The notes beneath the pieces were generated by a model that did no database searches, had not been told where the DNA came from, and saw only the letters and a list, made by a program, of their open reading frames with translations. Positions 44,104-52,652 of a stretch of DNA of 64,000 bases are shown here, one piece after another. The DNA is from Bacteroidota bacterium (GTDB lineage Bacteria; Bacteroidota; Bacteroidia; Chitinophagales; Chitinophagaceae), in contig JAFDXH010000206.1 of assembly GCA_018268075.1 (NCBI GenBank), forward strand, positions 55,886 through 119,885. The letters run 5' to 3'. The translations under genes were made by a program, and so were the position numbers. How positions within the stretch are numbered: position 1 is the stretch's first letter; each line of letters begins with the position of its first letter.

Positions 44104-47100
44104 ACAGGTAGCTCTACATAAAATATAGTCCATTCGCCTTCCTTGGTTTCAAACCAAATATTACCATTGGCATTTTCAATAATTCCCTTGCACATTGCCA
44201 AGCCTAATCCTGTTCCGGAAGATTTGGTGGTGAAGTTGGGGGTAAATATTTTTGCCCGCATTGACTCATTAATACCAATGCCATTATCTCTGATGGCGAC
44301 AATAACGGTATCATTCTGTATTTTGTTTTCTATTTCAATCAAAGGACTGCGAAAATCAGGTACAGATTGCACAGCATTCTGAAGCAGGTTGGTGAACAAC
44401 CGGTTTATCTGAGTTCTATCCGCCTTTATAAATATTTCCTGCTGTAATAAATGTTCATTGATAGTGATCTCATCATTGGTAGCATAGAGAATAATCACAT
44501 TTTTTAAAATAAGATTAAGATCAAAAATCTGGATATTAGCATTACCAATATTGGCAAATTGGCCAAAATCACCGGCTATCTGCGAAAGGTGCTCTATCTG
44601 CTCTAAAATAATTTTAGCTACATAAAGTGAAATATTCCTTACATCTGGCGAGTTATTATCAATAGCCATTTGAAGGTATTGCAAATTAAGCTTCATTGGT
44701 GTAAGGGGGTTTTTTATTTCATGCGCTACCTGCCTTGCCATTTCTCTCCATGCGCCTTCACGCTCGCTACGGGCAAGCATTTGAGCACTTACATCCAGTT
44801 TCATTACCATCTTATTATACTCATCTACCAAATCACCTATTTCATCTTTTCTCTTCCATTCTATTTGCTCATTTCCCGTTTGAAGATTAATCTTTTTCAT
44901 TTTACCGCTTATGAGAGAAAATGACTCTGTAATACGGTTAGTAATAAAAAGGGCAATGACACCCCCCATCAAAAAAATAAATGCATTAAGATTGATAATC
45001 GTTACTAAAAAATTAGATATCTCATCCTGCAGCTTGCTTTGAGACTCAAAGTAGGGGATGTTTAAATAAGCGAACTCTTTACCATTATCATTTCTTACCG
45101 GTAAATAATTACTCAAATAATTGAGGTTACCAATTTTTTGCTCCTGAAAAAATTGAATATACCTTAACTTACTTATATAATAGAAAGCAACAGGATCCAT
45201 TTTACTACTTACAATTCCCTTATCATAAAGTAATGGAACTGAAGACACTTTTAAATTTCCATTTAGATCATAAAGATTAATATCTGTAGCATGTATTGCT
45301 GATACACTATTAATCACCTTTGCAATACTTGCTTTTGATAACTGAGATAAATTACTGTCTGCGAGCGTAGAAATATTTAGCGTGTCGAAGGTATTTCTAA
45401 GTTCTCCCTCCATCACATGGATTGTACGGCTAAGCTTCTCTCTATTGTTGCTATGATAGCGGCCTATAAAGAATAGGATGGTGGTAACCCCAATTACAAT
45501 AAATGAAAATAAACTGATCATAATAATAGTGCCATGCACCTGATTGCGAATAGTAAACTGCCAGAAAGATTTCACATCTGGCCTTTTTTTTCTATCAGTC
45601 AAAAACTGATTAACCAGATTGAAAAATACCGTAATTCCCAAAAAAGAACAGAACAGGTAAGCAAACAGTGTAAGTGATTCTACAAAAAAACGATCCTGTC
45701 TTGCTATTACAATTACCTTATCGCCATTGGCTCTATACCAAAGTTCTTCATATCCATTTTTATTTACAGTTCTAAATTCATTGTATAAAAAAGTATTGTT
45801 GTCTATTATTGTTGAAAAGGGATAATCATTATAACTTGTACTCAATTTATTTTTTACGTAGATAGCAAATGCGTACACCGTAGAACTTTCCAAACTTGTA
45901 CTACCGCCTTTACTAAAAAGCTCCGGATATAAGGCATCTGTTTTATATTTTTTGGGTGTGGAAACTATAAAGATGTATCCTCTGTTCTTTCCTGTGGTAT
46001 CAGTTATCTCTTTCTTACTGATATAGCTAAAACGGTCATAGGACACATCGTAATAATAGAGATCAGGAAATCCTGTTGTCTTGCCCTGGGTAGAAATAAT
46101 TGTATTTAGTGAATTAAAATTTGTAGAATCATCATTGTACAGCGGTTGAGTAGCCGGGTCAAAAGTATAAATGCGCGTATCAAATTTATCCAGATACCCT
46201 GAAAAATTTTCATTAATGAGGCTATCTTTTAAAATTCTGTTTTGAAGTGGATTGTAGAAGCGATAAAAGATATCAGACAAATACTCATTTCTAAAATCTG
46301 TAAGTAAAATATTCATTACTACCGGCCCCGATGGGTCTGCCTTGTTTGCCAGGTTCTCTGCAAAATGTTTTCTTTCATTTAATTCCTTTATCCGGTTTTG
46401 CCAAATAATAATAGCCGTAATGGAAACACAAAAGAAGAACACCCAGAAAATAAATTTAGAAGAAACGAGGTTATACGCCTGAAGTAAAAGCGCTTTAAAA
46501 TTTAAAAGAAAAACAAAAAGAAGTAACCACAGCAATAGCAACAAATTAAAGCTGACATTGGTAGAATGTGGCCTAAGTGTCAATATAATAAGCCCACAGA
46601 AAGTTATAAAAAAATAGAGGTAATACTTTTTATAAAACAAAAATATTTTTAGTGGCTGCAATAAAATCTGAATCAGAAAAAAATATCCAATAGCAAGACT
46701 ACTCAAAACTATAAATCCAAAAACGCTATAAATATTAAGAGAAAAAAAGTTGATAACATCAAATGATATCTTAGGGTCTGCAACAAGGCTTCGGATAATA
46801 TTACCAGCAAAAAATGTTGCAAGAATCATTACCATTACAATTACTAACGCAGTCGAATACCGCACAACTGCATTCGGAAATTTTATTTTATAAAAATCAT
46901 AACTAAAATGGTACCTTATAAACAGCACTACCCAAATAAATAATACTGAACTTATAAGCAAGTCGCCAAGCGAATCCAACAAAAATCCTAAACTATAAAT
47001 ATTAGGTTGGAATAATTCCAATTGCCTGAAATTGAAAGGCTGTGGCAAGAAATAGCTGCATAATCTGAGCAAAACCAAAGAAGAAACTAAAATAGTAACC

Positions 47101-47852
47101 CCTTTAATAAATCCCCGGTTTTTTACCACTTCACTCGCCAGGGTATGAATAAAAAAGAGCAATAAAAATGCAGCCAATATCCTTAACCATAAGGCATAAG
47201 TGTTATCATGAAATGTGGTATCTACGCCTATCTGATTGATATAAAAGATAGTATTGCCATCTAATAATTTTACCGGATAGGCCGAGCCCCTTTCTGTAAT
47301 ACTATAATTGTTGCCCTGCTCGCCTATTGCAACAAAAGAGTTTTGTAAATATTTGTTTTCAATATAATAATCCCACTTTACTGGAATCAGAAAAAGGAAT
47401 TGGAAATTATTTTTATTTACATCCTGATAGGGGCTTTTAATGATTACATACCACCCATTCACTAATTTTCGAAATGATTTACCAACTGGTAAATTTGCAA
47501 AAGATGAGTCTGGCATTACCACAGGAGTATTCCAAAATATAGGTGCATTGTAATTGGGTGAAATACCGCGATAACAAAAAACAAAAAAAGAAAAATTGAC
47601 CATATTGTCAAATCTCTTAGTACTATAATTTTGCCGGATTATTCTTGAAATTTGAATAGAATCATTTAAAAAATCCTGAACTTTATTTTCCTGGTGATAT
47701 ATATCTTTTTGAATAATATTTTTAACTGCATTAGGGCCAGAAACGCTGCTCCAATAATTATTTATAATAAATGAAAACGTCAATAGCCATGCTGCGCCTA
47801 TGAGCAGGATACCCTTTCTTTTTATAAAACTCTGATTGCTTAAAAATTTCAA
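44088..47852 (-). CDS. Giant NtrY-like membrane histidine kinase
   Basis: A 1254-residue sensor kinase. The N-terminal 800 residues hold about ten hydrophobic segments in two blocks separated by large extracytoplasmic loops that I cannot assign to a named sensor domain. A HAMP-like linker follows (KMKKINLQTGNEQIEWKRKD), then the HisKA box RQVAHEIKNPLTPMKLNLQY with phosphoacceptor H1044, and a HATPase_c domain with NLLQNAVQS (N box), AIRDNGIGINES and SSGTGLGLAMCKGIIENA. H-box P-L-T-P-M-K-L is of the NtrY/ATP-binding type. The start is a TTG whose first bases overlap the mazG stop (TTGA), so translation is likely coupled. No response regulator is next to it. Confidence 0.88.
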   Translation of the reverse strand: MKFLSNQSFIKRKGILLIGAAWLLTFSFIINNYWSSVSGPNAVKNIIQKDIYHQENKVQDFLNDSIQISRIIRQNYSTKRFDNMVNFSFFVFCYRGISPNYNAPIFWNTPVVMPDSSFANLPVGKSFRKLVNGWYVIIKSPYQDVNKNNFQFLFLIPVKWDYYIENKYLQNSFVAIGEQGNNYSITERGSAYPVKLLDGNTIFYINQIGVDTTFHDNTYALWLRILAAFLLLFFIHTLASEVVKNRGFIKGVTILVSSLVLLRLCSYFLPQPFNFRQLELFQPNIYSLGFLLDSLGDLLISSVLFIWVVLFIRYHFSYDFYKIKFPNAVVRYSTALVIVMVMILATFFAGNIIRSLVADPKISFDVINFFSLNIYSVFGFIVLSSLAIGYFFLIQILLQPLKIFLFYKKYYLYFFITFCGLIILTLRPHSTNVSFNLLLLLWLLLFVFLLNFKALLLQAYNLVSSKFIFWVFFFCVSITAIIIWQNRIKELNERKHFAENLANKADPSGPVVMNILLTDFRNEYLSDIFYRFYNPLQNRILKDSLINENFSGYLDKFDTRIYTFDPATQPLYNDDSTNFNSLNTIISTQGKTTGFPDLYYYDVSYDRFSYISKKEITDTTGKNRGYIFIVSTPKKYKTDALYPELFSKGGSTSLESSTVYAFAIYVKNKLSTSYNDYPFSTIIDNNTFLYNEFRTVNKNGYEELWYRANGDKVIVIARQDRFFVESLTLFAYLFCSFLGITVFFNLVNQFLTDRKKRPDVKSFWQFTIRNQVHGTIIMISLFSFIVIGVTTILFFIGRYHSNNREKLSRTIHVMEGELRNTFDTLNISTLADSNLSQLSKASIAKVINSVSAIHATDINLYDLNGNLKVSSVPLLYDKGIVSSKMDPVAFYYISKLRYIQFFQEQKIGNLNYLSNYLPVRNDNGKEFAYLNIPYFESQSKLQDEISNFLVTIINLNAFIFLMGGVIALFITNRITESFSLISGKMKKINLQTGNEQIEWKRKDEIGDLVDEYNKMVMKLDVSAQMLARSEREGAWREMARQVAHEIKNPLTPMKLNLQYLQMAIDNNSPDVRNISLYVAKIILEQIEHLSQIAGDFGQFANIGNANIQIFDLNLILKNVIILYATNDEITINEHLLQQEIFIKADRTQINRLFTNLLQNAVQSVPDFRSPLIEIENKIQNDTVIVAIRDNGIGINESMRAKIFTPNFTTKSSGTGLGLAMCKGIIENANGNIWFETKEGEWTIFYVELPVYNGA

Positions 47853-48622
47853 TTAGGCTTATTTTTATTCTTTATTTCATTCCACCACGAGTCCATTTCA
47901 TCAAGGCTCATATTTCCCAAATTACGATTTTCATTGCGGGCTCTTTCCTCCATCAAGGTAAATCGTTTAATAAATTTTTTATTGGTCAGTTCAAGCGCAT
48001 TCTCTGCATCCACATTTAAGTATCTTACATAGTTAATTACTGAAAAAAACAGGTCGCCTGCCTCTTCTTCAATTTCTTCCTTTTTACCTGTTGCCACCGC
48101 TTCTAATAACTCGGCCTTCTCTTCCTCTATTTTTTCCCACACCTGCTCCTTAGTACTCCACTCAAAACCCACCTGCTTAGCCTTATCCTGTATGCGCATT
48201 GCCTTTACCATTGCAGGCAAAGAAGCTGGCACTCCACTCAGCACAGATTTCTTACCCTCATTCATTTTTATTTGCTCCCAATTCCTTTTTACATCTTCAT
48301 CATTATTCACTTTTACCTCTCCATAAATATGAGGATGCCGTCTGATCAATTTTGCACATATATCATCAATTACTTCCTGAAAACAAAATTGATTTTCCTC
48401 TTGGCCAATCTTTGCATAAAATACAATATGAAGCAGCAGATCGCCCAATTCTTCCTTTATATTTTTCCAGTTTTTTTCCGTTATCGCATCAGCCAGTTCG
48501 TAGGTCTCTTCTATTGTTTGTTGGCGCAGCGTATGGATTGTCTGTTTCTTATCCCATGGGCATTTCTCTCTCAGCTCATTCAAGATATTCACAAGGGCCG
48601 AAATATCAGCAGTACCATTCAT
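47849..48622 (-). CDS. mazG: Nucleoside triphosphate pyrophosphohydrolase MazG
   Basis: A 257-residue MazG with two all-alpha domains. The first contains CPWDKKQTIHTLRQQTIEET and YELADAITEKNWKNIKEELG with the E-E-x-x-E metal motif; the second contains EKAELLEAVATGKKEEIEEE and AGDLFFSVINYVRYLNVDAE. MazG removes non-canonical or excess NTPs. It overlaps the histidine kinase downstream by four bases. The kinase could in principle sense cell stress related to nucleotide pools, but that is speculation from the operon alone. Confidence 0.93.
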   Translation of the reverse strand: MNGTADISALVNILNELREKCPWDKKQTIHTLRQQTIEETYELADAITEKNWKNIKEELGDLLLHIVFYAKIGQEENQFCFQEVIDDICAKLIRRHPHIYGEVKVNNDEDVKRNWEQIKMNEGKKSVLSGVPASLPAMVKAMRIQDKAKQVGFEWSTKEQVWEKIEEEKAELLEAVATGKKEEIEEEAGDLFFSVINYVRYLNVDAENALELTNKKFIKRFTLMEERARNENRNLGNMSLDEMDSWWNEIKNKNKPN

Positions 48623-48799
48623 ATATAAAATTTAAGATGGAAAGATTAAAAAAATAAAAAACTGATTTAAAATTTGCAAATGCAATAAAGGTTGCTTTCG
48701 TAATTTCTGGTTAAAAATAATAAACTAAATTGTCAATATATTTTATTGAATTATTTTACACCTTCTATTTTTTAGCAATTCTTTCTCTATCTTACTATA

Positions 48800-49645
48800 A
48801 TGAATAAATCATTTTTCATGAAGTGGGTCATGCTGGTCGGCTTCATTTTCTTTGGCTTCCATGGTTTTGCTCAATATTATTACAAAGATATAATGAGCAT
48901 CAATCAGGCCAATAAAGAATTTTCTCTTCTTAAAACCAACTCAGTGAAATTGGTAAAGCTCAAAAGTTTTGAAGATAATGATGAGCCAAGCGAAGGCTTT
49001 TTCTGTGAGAAAAAAATTAATAAAACTTACTCGCAATCAGAAATGATTTCAAAATCATACATTACCGGCCAATCCTTGCTGGTAACTGATTATAACCCTG
49101 GTGGCCTAATATTAAAAACAACTAACACTACACCTACTACCAATAATATCGCTACCTACCGATATGATGCCAACAATCAACTAATAGAAATAACCACGGT
49201 TACCTCTGCCGATGGCGATAGTGGCGCTATTTCAGAAACGCACCTTTACACCTATAATGAAAAAGGGAATATCGCAAAAATGGTAAGAACAAAAAATGGA
49301 CAGACCATAGGTGAAATTACATTTAAGTCTGATGCAAAAGGTAATATTATTGAAGAAGACCCTTCAGGCAATGCAAGGGATAAAAAATATTTTTATTACT
49401 ATGATGATCGCAACCGGCTTACAGATATTGTGCATTTCAATGAAATAGCACAGCGCCTGCTACCGGATTATATGTTTGAATACAATTCCAAAAATCTTCC
49501 GCGTCAAATGATTTCAATAGATGAGAGTGGGAGAAACTATTTTATCTGGAAATATTCTTATACAGATACAAACCTTCCTGAAATCCAGAAATGCTTTTCA
49601 AAGGAAAAACGACTTCTGGGTACTATAGAATTTGAATACCATTAA
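48800..49645 (+). CDS. Secreted protein with YD/RHS-like repeats
   Basis: A 281-residue protein with a signal peptide (MKWVMLVGFIFFGFHGFAQ from the second Met). From about residue 110 on it has YD-type beta repeats: TYRYDANNQLIEITTVTSAD, LYTYNEKGNIAKMVRTKNGQ, YYYDDRNRLTDIVHFNEIAQ, FEYNSKNLPRQMISIDESGR and YSYTDTNLPEIQ. Such repeats form beta-shells in RHS toxins and cell-wall proteins. This one is short and has no toxin domain, so it is a small RHS-like surface protein, function unknown. No partner is adjacent. Confidence 0.7.
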   Translation: MNKSFFMKWVMLVGFIFFGFHGFAQYYYKDIMSINQANKEFSLLKTNSVKLVKLKSFEDNDEPSEGFFCEKKINKTYSQSEMISKSYITGQSLLVTDYNPGGLILKTTNTTPTTNNIATYRYDANNQLIEITTVTSADGDSGAISETHLYTYNEKGNIAKMVRTKNGQTIGEITFKSDAKGNIIEEDPSGNARDKKYFYYYDDRNRLTDIVHFNEIAQRLLPDYMFEYNSKNLPRQMISIDESGRNYFIWKYSYTDTNLPEIQKCFSKEKRLLGTIEFEYH

Positions 49646-49649
49646 TCAT

Positions 49650-49985
49650 CTACACCATTTGGTAGATATTAAAAAGAATGATGAACAAGGCTACAATTAC
49701 CACCATTAGCATCATTACGCGTACCCACAACAAATGTTTCTTAAAACTTCTGGCCGCGAGTGAAATAGCAATTACACAACAGATAATTGAAAATACCTGA
49801 AGCCCTGAAAACGAAGCCCAGGAAGGAAAATGCGACGTGAACCGATCTATCTTATCATCTGCCGAAATGTTGGTAGCACTGAGGCCAATAGTTGAATAAA
49901 TAATAAAAAGAATAAGCGATGGCAATAAAAATAATATCGCAAGTCCGGCGGTAATTCGCCTTGAAACGTGAGAGGATGTTGACAT
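49650..49985 (-). CDS. Unknown small membrane protein (111 residues)
   Basis: Not recognised. Three hydrophobic segments are visible: AGLAILFLLPSLILFIIYST (about 13-32), LQVFSIICCVIAISLAARSF and VMMLMVVIVALFIILFNIYQ. The first two are separated by a short polar loop that includes TSHFPSWASF. It converges on the YD-repeat gene with four bases between the stops. Confidence 0.6.
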   Translation of the reverse strand: MSTSSHVSRRITAGLAILFLLPSLILFIIYSTIGLSATNISADDKIDRFTSHFPSWASFSGLQVFSIICCVIAISLAARSFKKHLLWVRVMMLMVVIVALFIILFNIYQMV

Positions 49986-50488
49986 TGGCTTTTTTCCTAA
50001 AATTAGTTAAAAAACTTTCAATTTCAAATGTTTTAAGCGACATACTAAGTTCCAGCCTATAGCGCCACCATTCGTTAGTAAAAAAATACCCCTCCAACAA
50101 CCCCATACAAATTCAAGCAACAAAGCCACTTTCTAATTCTTCTAGGCCGCAGCTTTATTGTTGAAATAATTTCAAGCATATACGATCCGAAATAAATTCA
50201 ATGTCAATATTTTTTGTCGAATTCCTAAAGAAAAAGCAACAAAATCAGGACAGTTTAAAAGAAAATTATTCAAAATTATTTTTTAACGAATTTATTTTAT
50301 CTGCTTGAAAACCAATACTATGTAAAATAAAAATTGTTAAACAGTATTAAGTGAATTAAAAAAAAATAATGACTGGCACGATTTTCGGCTTAATTAAGTA
50401 TTCATACAAAAAAACAAGTCTTATTGATACAATTTTCCTTTAATTAAAATCAAAAGAAAACCAATCATTTAAAACCCCATTCAATATT
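49986..50488. other. Long AT-rich gap upstream of the coiled-coil protein gene
   Basis: No credible gene of normal size in about 500 bases. A 35-residue frame (50201-50308, MSIFFVEFLKKKQQNQDS and on) is possible but unsupported. TGGCACG at 50374-50380 matches the -24 half of a sigma-54 promoter, but the -12 GC is one base too far, so it is not called. The leader to the 50489 ATG is unusually long. Confidence 0.4.
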
Positions 50489-51454
50489 ATGAATACAGAA
50501 ACACCGGTCGTTACTACCAATGAAAAAAGTAAGAATCTAAAAAACCTGATTATCGGCATTCTTGCAGCCGGCGTACTCATCTTAGCTGGCTTCCTTGTTT
50601 TCAATAACAACAGCGCAAATAAAACCCTACAAGATGAGCAACAACAAGTGGCCAAAGCTACCAGTGAAAAAAGTGATATACAAACAAGTTTTGACGCATC
50701 ACTTGCCCGCTTGGATTCTATGAGCACCGTGAACACAAACATGAATGCACAACTGGCTGCCAAAGACGAAGAGATCGCAAAAATGAAATCGGAGATCCGT
50801 AGCATCTTAAACAAAAAAAATGCAACAGCATCTGAGCTGGCCCGAGCAAGAACATTAATTGCAAAATTAAATGGGCAAATTACAGATTTGCAGCAGCAAG
50901 TAGCGATGCTTACTTCAGAAAATGATTCTTTAAAAGTAGAAAGAACTGCTCTCATTTACGACAAACAAACACTCACAAGAAACCTTGACTCAACCAATGT
51001 AGTAAAAACAAACCTTGAGAAAAAGGTGGATGTGGCCTCTACACTAAATGCATCTAACATTACCATTACACCCGTAAAGGTGAAACACAACGGAAAAGAA
51101 AAATTAAACACTACCGCTAAAAGAGTGGATAAACTTATAGTAAGCTTTGATGTAAATAACAGAATAATAGACCCAGGCACAAAAGATGTATATGTAGTGG
51201 TAGTGGGCCCAGACGGGCAGCCGGTAACAAACACACAGAATGCAGGAACATTCACTACAAGAGAAGATGGCGATAAATCCTTTACTGCTAAGCTTCCGGT
51301 GGACTTGGAAACTTCCAAAACCAAAAAAGTAGAATTTTCATTTGCGCCTGCAAGCCATTTTCAAAAAGGAAATTACACAATCAAAATTTATCAGAATGGT
51401 TTTCTAATAGGTCAGGGAACTCGTGAATTAAAGAAGGGCGGCCTATTTAGCTAA
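50489..51454 (+). CDS. Membrane-anchored coiled-coil protein of unknown function
   Basis: A 321-residue protein. A short charged N-terminus is followed by one helix (LIIGILAAGVLILAGFLVF, residues 21-39), then about 125 residues of coiled coil (KSDIQTSFDASLARLDSMST, KDEEIAKMKSEIRSILNKKN, LNGQITDLQQQVAMLTSEND). The C-terminal 140 residues are beta-rich (LIVSFDVNNRIIDPGTKDVY, VVVGPDGQPVTNTQNAGTFT). It looks like an inner-membrane protein with a long periplasmic rod and a globular head, similar in plan to envelope spacers. I cannot give a family. A terminator follows. Confidence 0.7.
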   Translation: MNTETPVVTTNEKSKNLKNLIIGILAAGVLILAGFLVFNNNSANKTLQDEQQQVAKATSEKSDIQTSFDASLARLDSMSTVNTNMNAQLAAKDEEIAKMKSEIRSILNKKNATASELARARTLIAKLNGQITDLQQQVAMLTSENDSLKVERTALIYDKQTLTRNLDSTNVVKTNLEKKVDVASTLNASNITITPVKVKHNGKEKLNTTAKRVDKLIVSFDVNNRIIDPGTKDVYVVVVGPDGQPVTNTQNAGTFTTREDGDKSFTAKLPVDLETSKTKKVEFSFAPASHFQKGNYTIKIYQNGFLIGQGTRELKKGGLFS

Positions 51455-51481
51455 TCGTATTAAATATCCAGATACCCTATA

Positions 51482-51515
51482 AAAAATCCGGCTAAATGGC
51501 CGGATTTTTTATTTT
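51482..51515 (+). terminator. Rho-independent terminator after the coiled-coil gene
   Basis: AAATCCGGC (51484-51492) pairs perfectly with GCCGGATTT (51499-51507) around TAAATG, then T-run. Confidence 0.9.
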
Positions 51516-51542
51516 CAAAAGAAAAAGTGAATAGATTAAATT

Positions 51543-51550
51543 TATGTTTG
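51543..51550 (+). promoter_or_regulatory. Predicted -7 promoter box of the serine hydrolase gene
   Basis: TATGTTTG, an exact TAnnTTTG match, 37 bases before the ATG at 51588. Confidence 0.45.
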
Positions 51551-51587
51551 TTAAATTGTTTTATTCCTCTTCATTAAAATAAACAAA

Positions 51588-52484
51588 ATGAAAATCATAA
51601 TTACCATTTTCTCACTATTCATTTTCAGCAATGTTTTTTCTCAAAAAATTGATCATAAACTAGAAAAAAAGATAAACGCTGCAATTCAAGGATTTCACGG
51701 CGAAGTGGGTGTTTATGTATATTCATTTTCCAATAATAAGGTAGTACAAATAAATGCTGACTCCATTTTTCCCACAGCCAGTATGGTAAAGATTCCGATT
51801 TTGATAGGTATCATGCACAAAATAAATAACGGCGAACTCGATTACCACCAATCAATGACCTATACTGATTCTTTATACTACTCAGAGGGCGATGATATCT
51901 TATCCGCATTTAAGAGTGGTTCAAAAATTGAAATCAGTAAACTTCTTTTACTTATGATGAGCACAAGTGATAATTGCGCAAGCTTATGGCTTCAAGGATT
52001 AGCAGGAACAGGCACTTTGATCAATCAATATCTAGATAGCTTGGGCATGAAAGATACCAGAGTAAACAGCAGAACGCCGGGAAGACAAGTAAACAGGAGC
52101 CAATATGGCTGGGGTCAAACAACACCAAAAGAAATGGCAACCTTAATGAAATTAATTGTAGAAAAAAAGATCATTAACAATGTGATTAGTGAGAGAATGC
52201 TTCGATTAATGAGCAGACAATACTGGGATGAGGTTGCTATTTCATCCATACCTCCGGATGTTTTGGTAGCAGATAAAAACGGAGCTGTAGATCCCAGCCG
52301 CAGTGAAGTAATGTATGTAAAAGGTAAAAACCCCTATATCCTTTGTATCTGTACAAAAAATAATAAGGACACCAGTTGGAACAGCAATAATGAAGCATGG
52401 GTAATGACAAGAAAAGTTTCCTTTCTTCTATGGCAATATTTTAATCCCCGTTCGGAATGGGAGCCCCTGCCACTTTTAAAATAA
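51588..52484 (+). CDS. Class A beta-lactamase-fold serine hydrolase, probably not a beta-lactamase
   Basis: A 298-residue secreted protein (signal MKIIITIFSLFIFSNVFSQ). The active serine is S65 in PTASMVKIPIL (S-x-x-K) and the second motif is S127-D128-N129 in MSTSDNCASLWL. In place of K-T-G it has DKNGAVD. In the omega loop (DTRVNSRTPGRQVNRSQYGW) I see no E166-x-x-L-N as required for deacylation by class A lactamases. These changes point to the beta-lactamase2 group of serine hydrolases with another substrate. It has its own promoter and lies between two terminators. No resistance role should be assumed. Confidence 0.8.
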   Translation: MKIIITIFSLFIFSNVFSQKIDHKLEKKINAAIQGFHGEVGVYVYSFSNNKVVQINADSIFPTASMVKIPILIGIMHKINNGELDYHQSMTYTDSLYYSEGDDILSAFKSGSKIEISKLLLLMMSTSDNCASLWLQGLAGTGTLINQYLDSLGMKDTRVNSRTPGRQVNRSQYGWGQTTPKEMATLMKLIVEKKIINNVISERMLRLMSRQYWDEVAISSIPPDVLVADKNGAVDPSRSEVMYVKGKNPYILCICTKNNKDTSWNSNNEAWVMTRKVSFLLWQYFNPRSEWEPLPLLK

Positions 52485-52652
52485 AAACATCGACTAAAAT
52501 CCACACTATATTTTGTATTTAACAAATAAAGTGATGAAGAGGGTAAATCTGGTAAGATTTGTGTTGGTTAAGTAAGCGTTAATATTCAAAGACATGGTTT
52601 TATAGAAGTAACCTTTTATATAAATATCCGTCTTTAATTAAAAGAAATAATC

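Noticed and set aside
49855-50106. 83-residue minus-strand ORF upstream of the small membrane protein
   Set aside because: It overlaps the 111-residue membrane protein in another frame and has no recognisable features.
50201-50308. 35-residue ORF in the long AT-rich gap
   Set aside because: No ribosome binding site, no helix and Lys/Gln-rich sequence that AT-rich DNA gives by chance.
50374-50391. Sigma-54 promoter
   Set aside because: The GG to GC spacing is 11 instead of 10; kept only as a finding.
50440-50955. 171-residue antisense ORF opposite the coiled-coil gene
   Set aside because: It lies fully inside the better-supported coiled-coil gene, reads as low-complexity Cys/Ser/Phe sequence and lacks a start region.
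51588-52484. Antibiotic-resistance beta-lactamase
   Set aside because: The deacylating Glu motif and K-T-G are not present; called a serine hydrolase instead.
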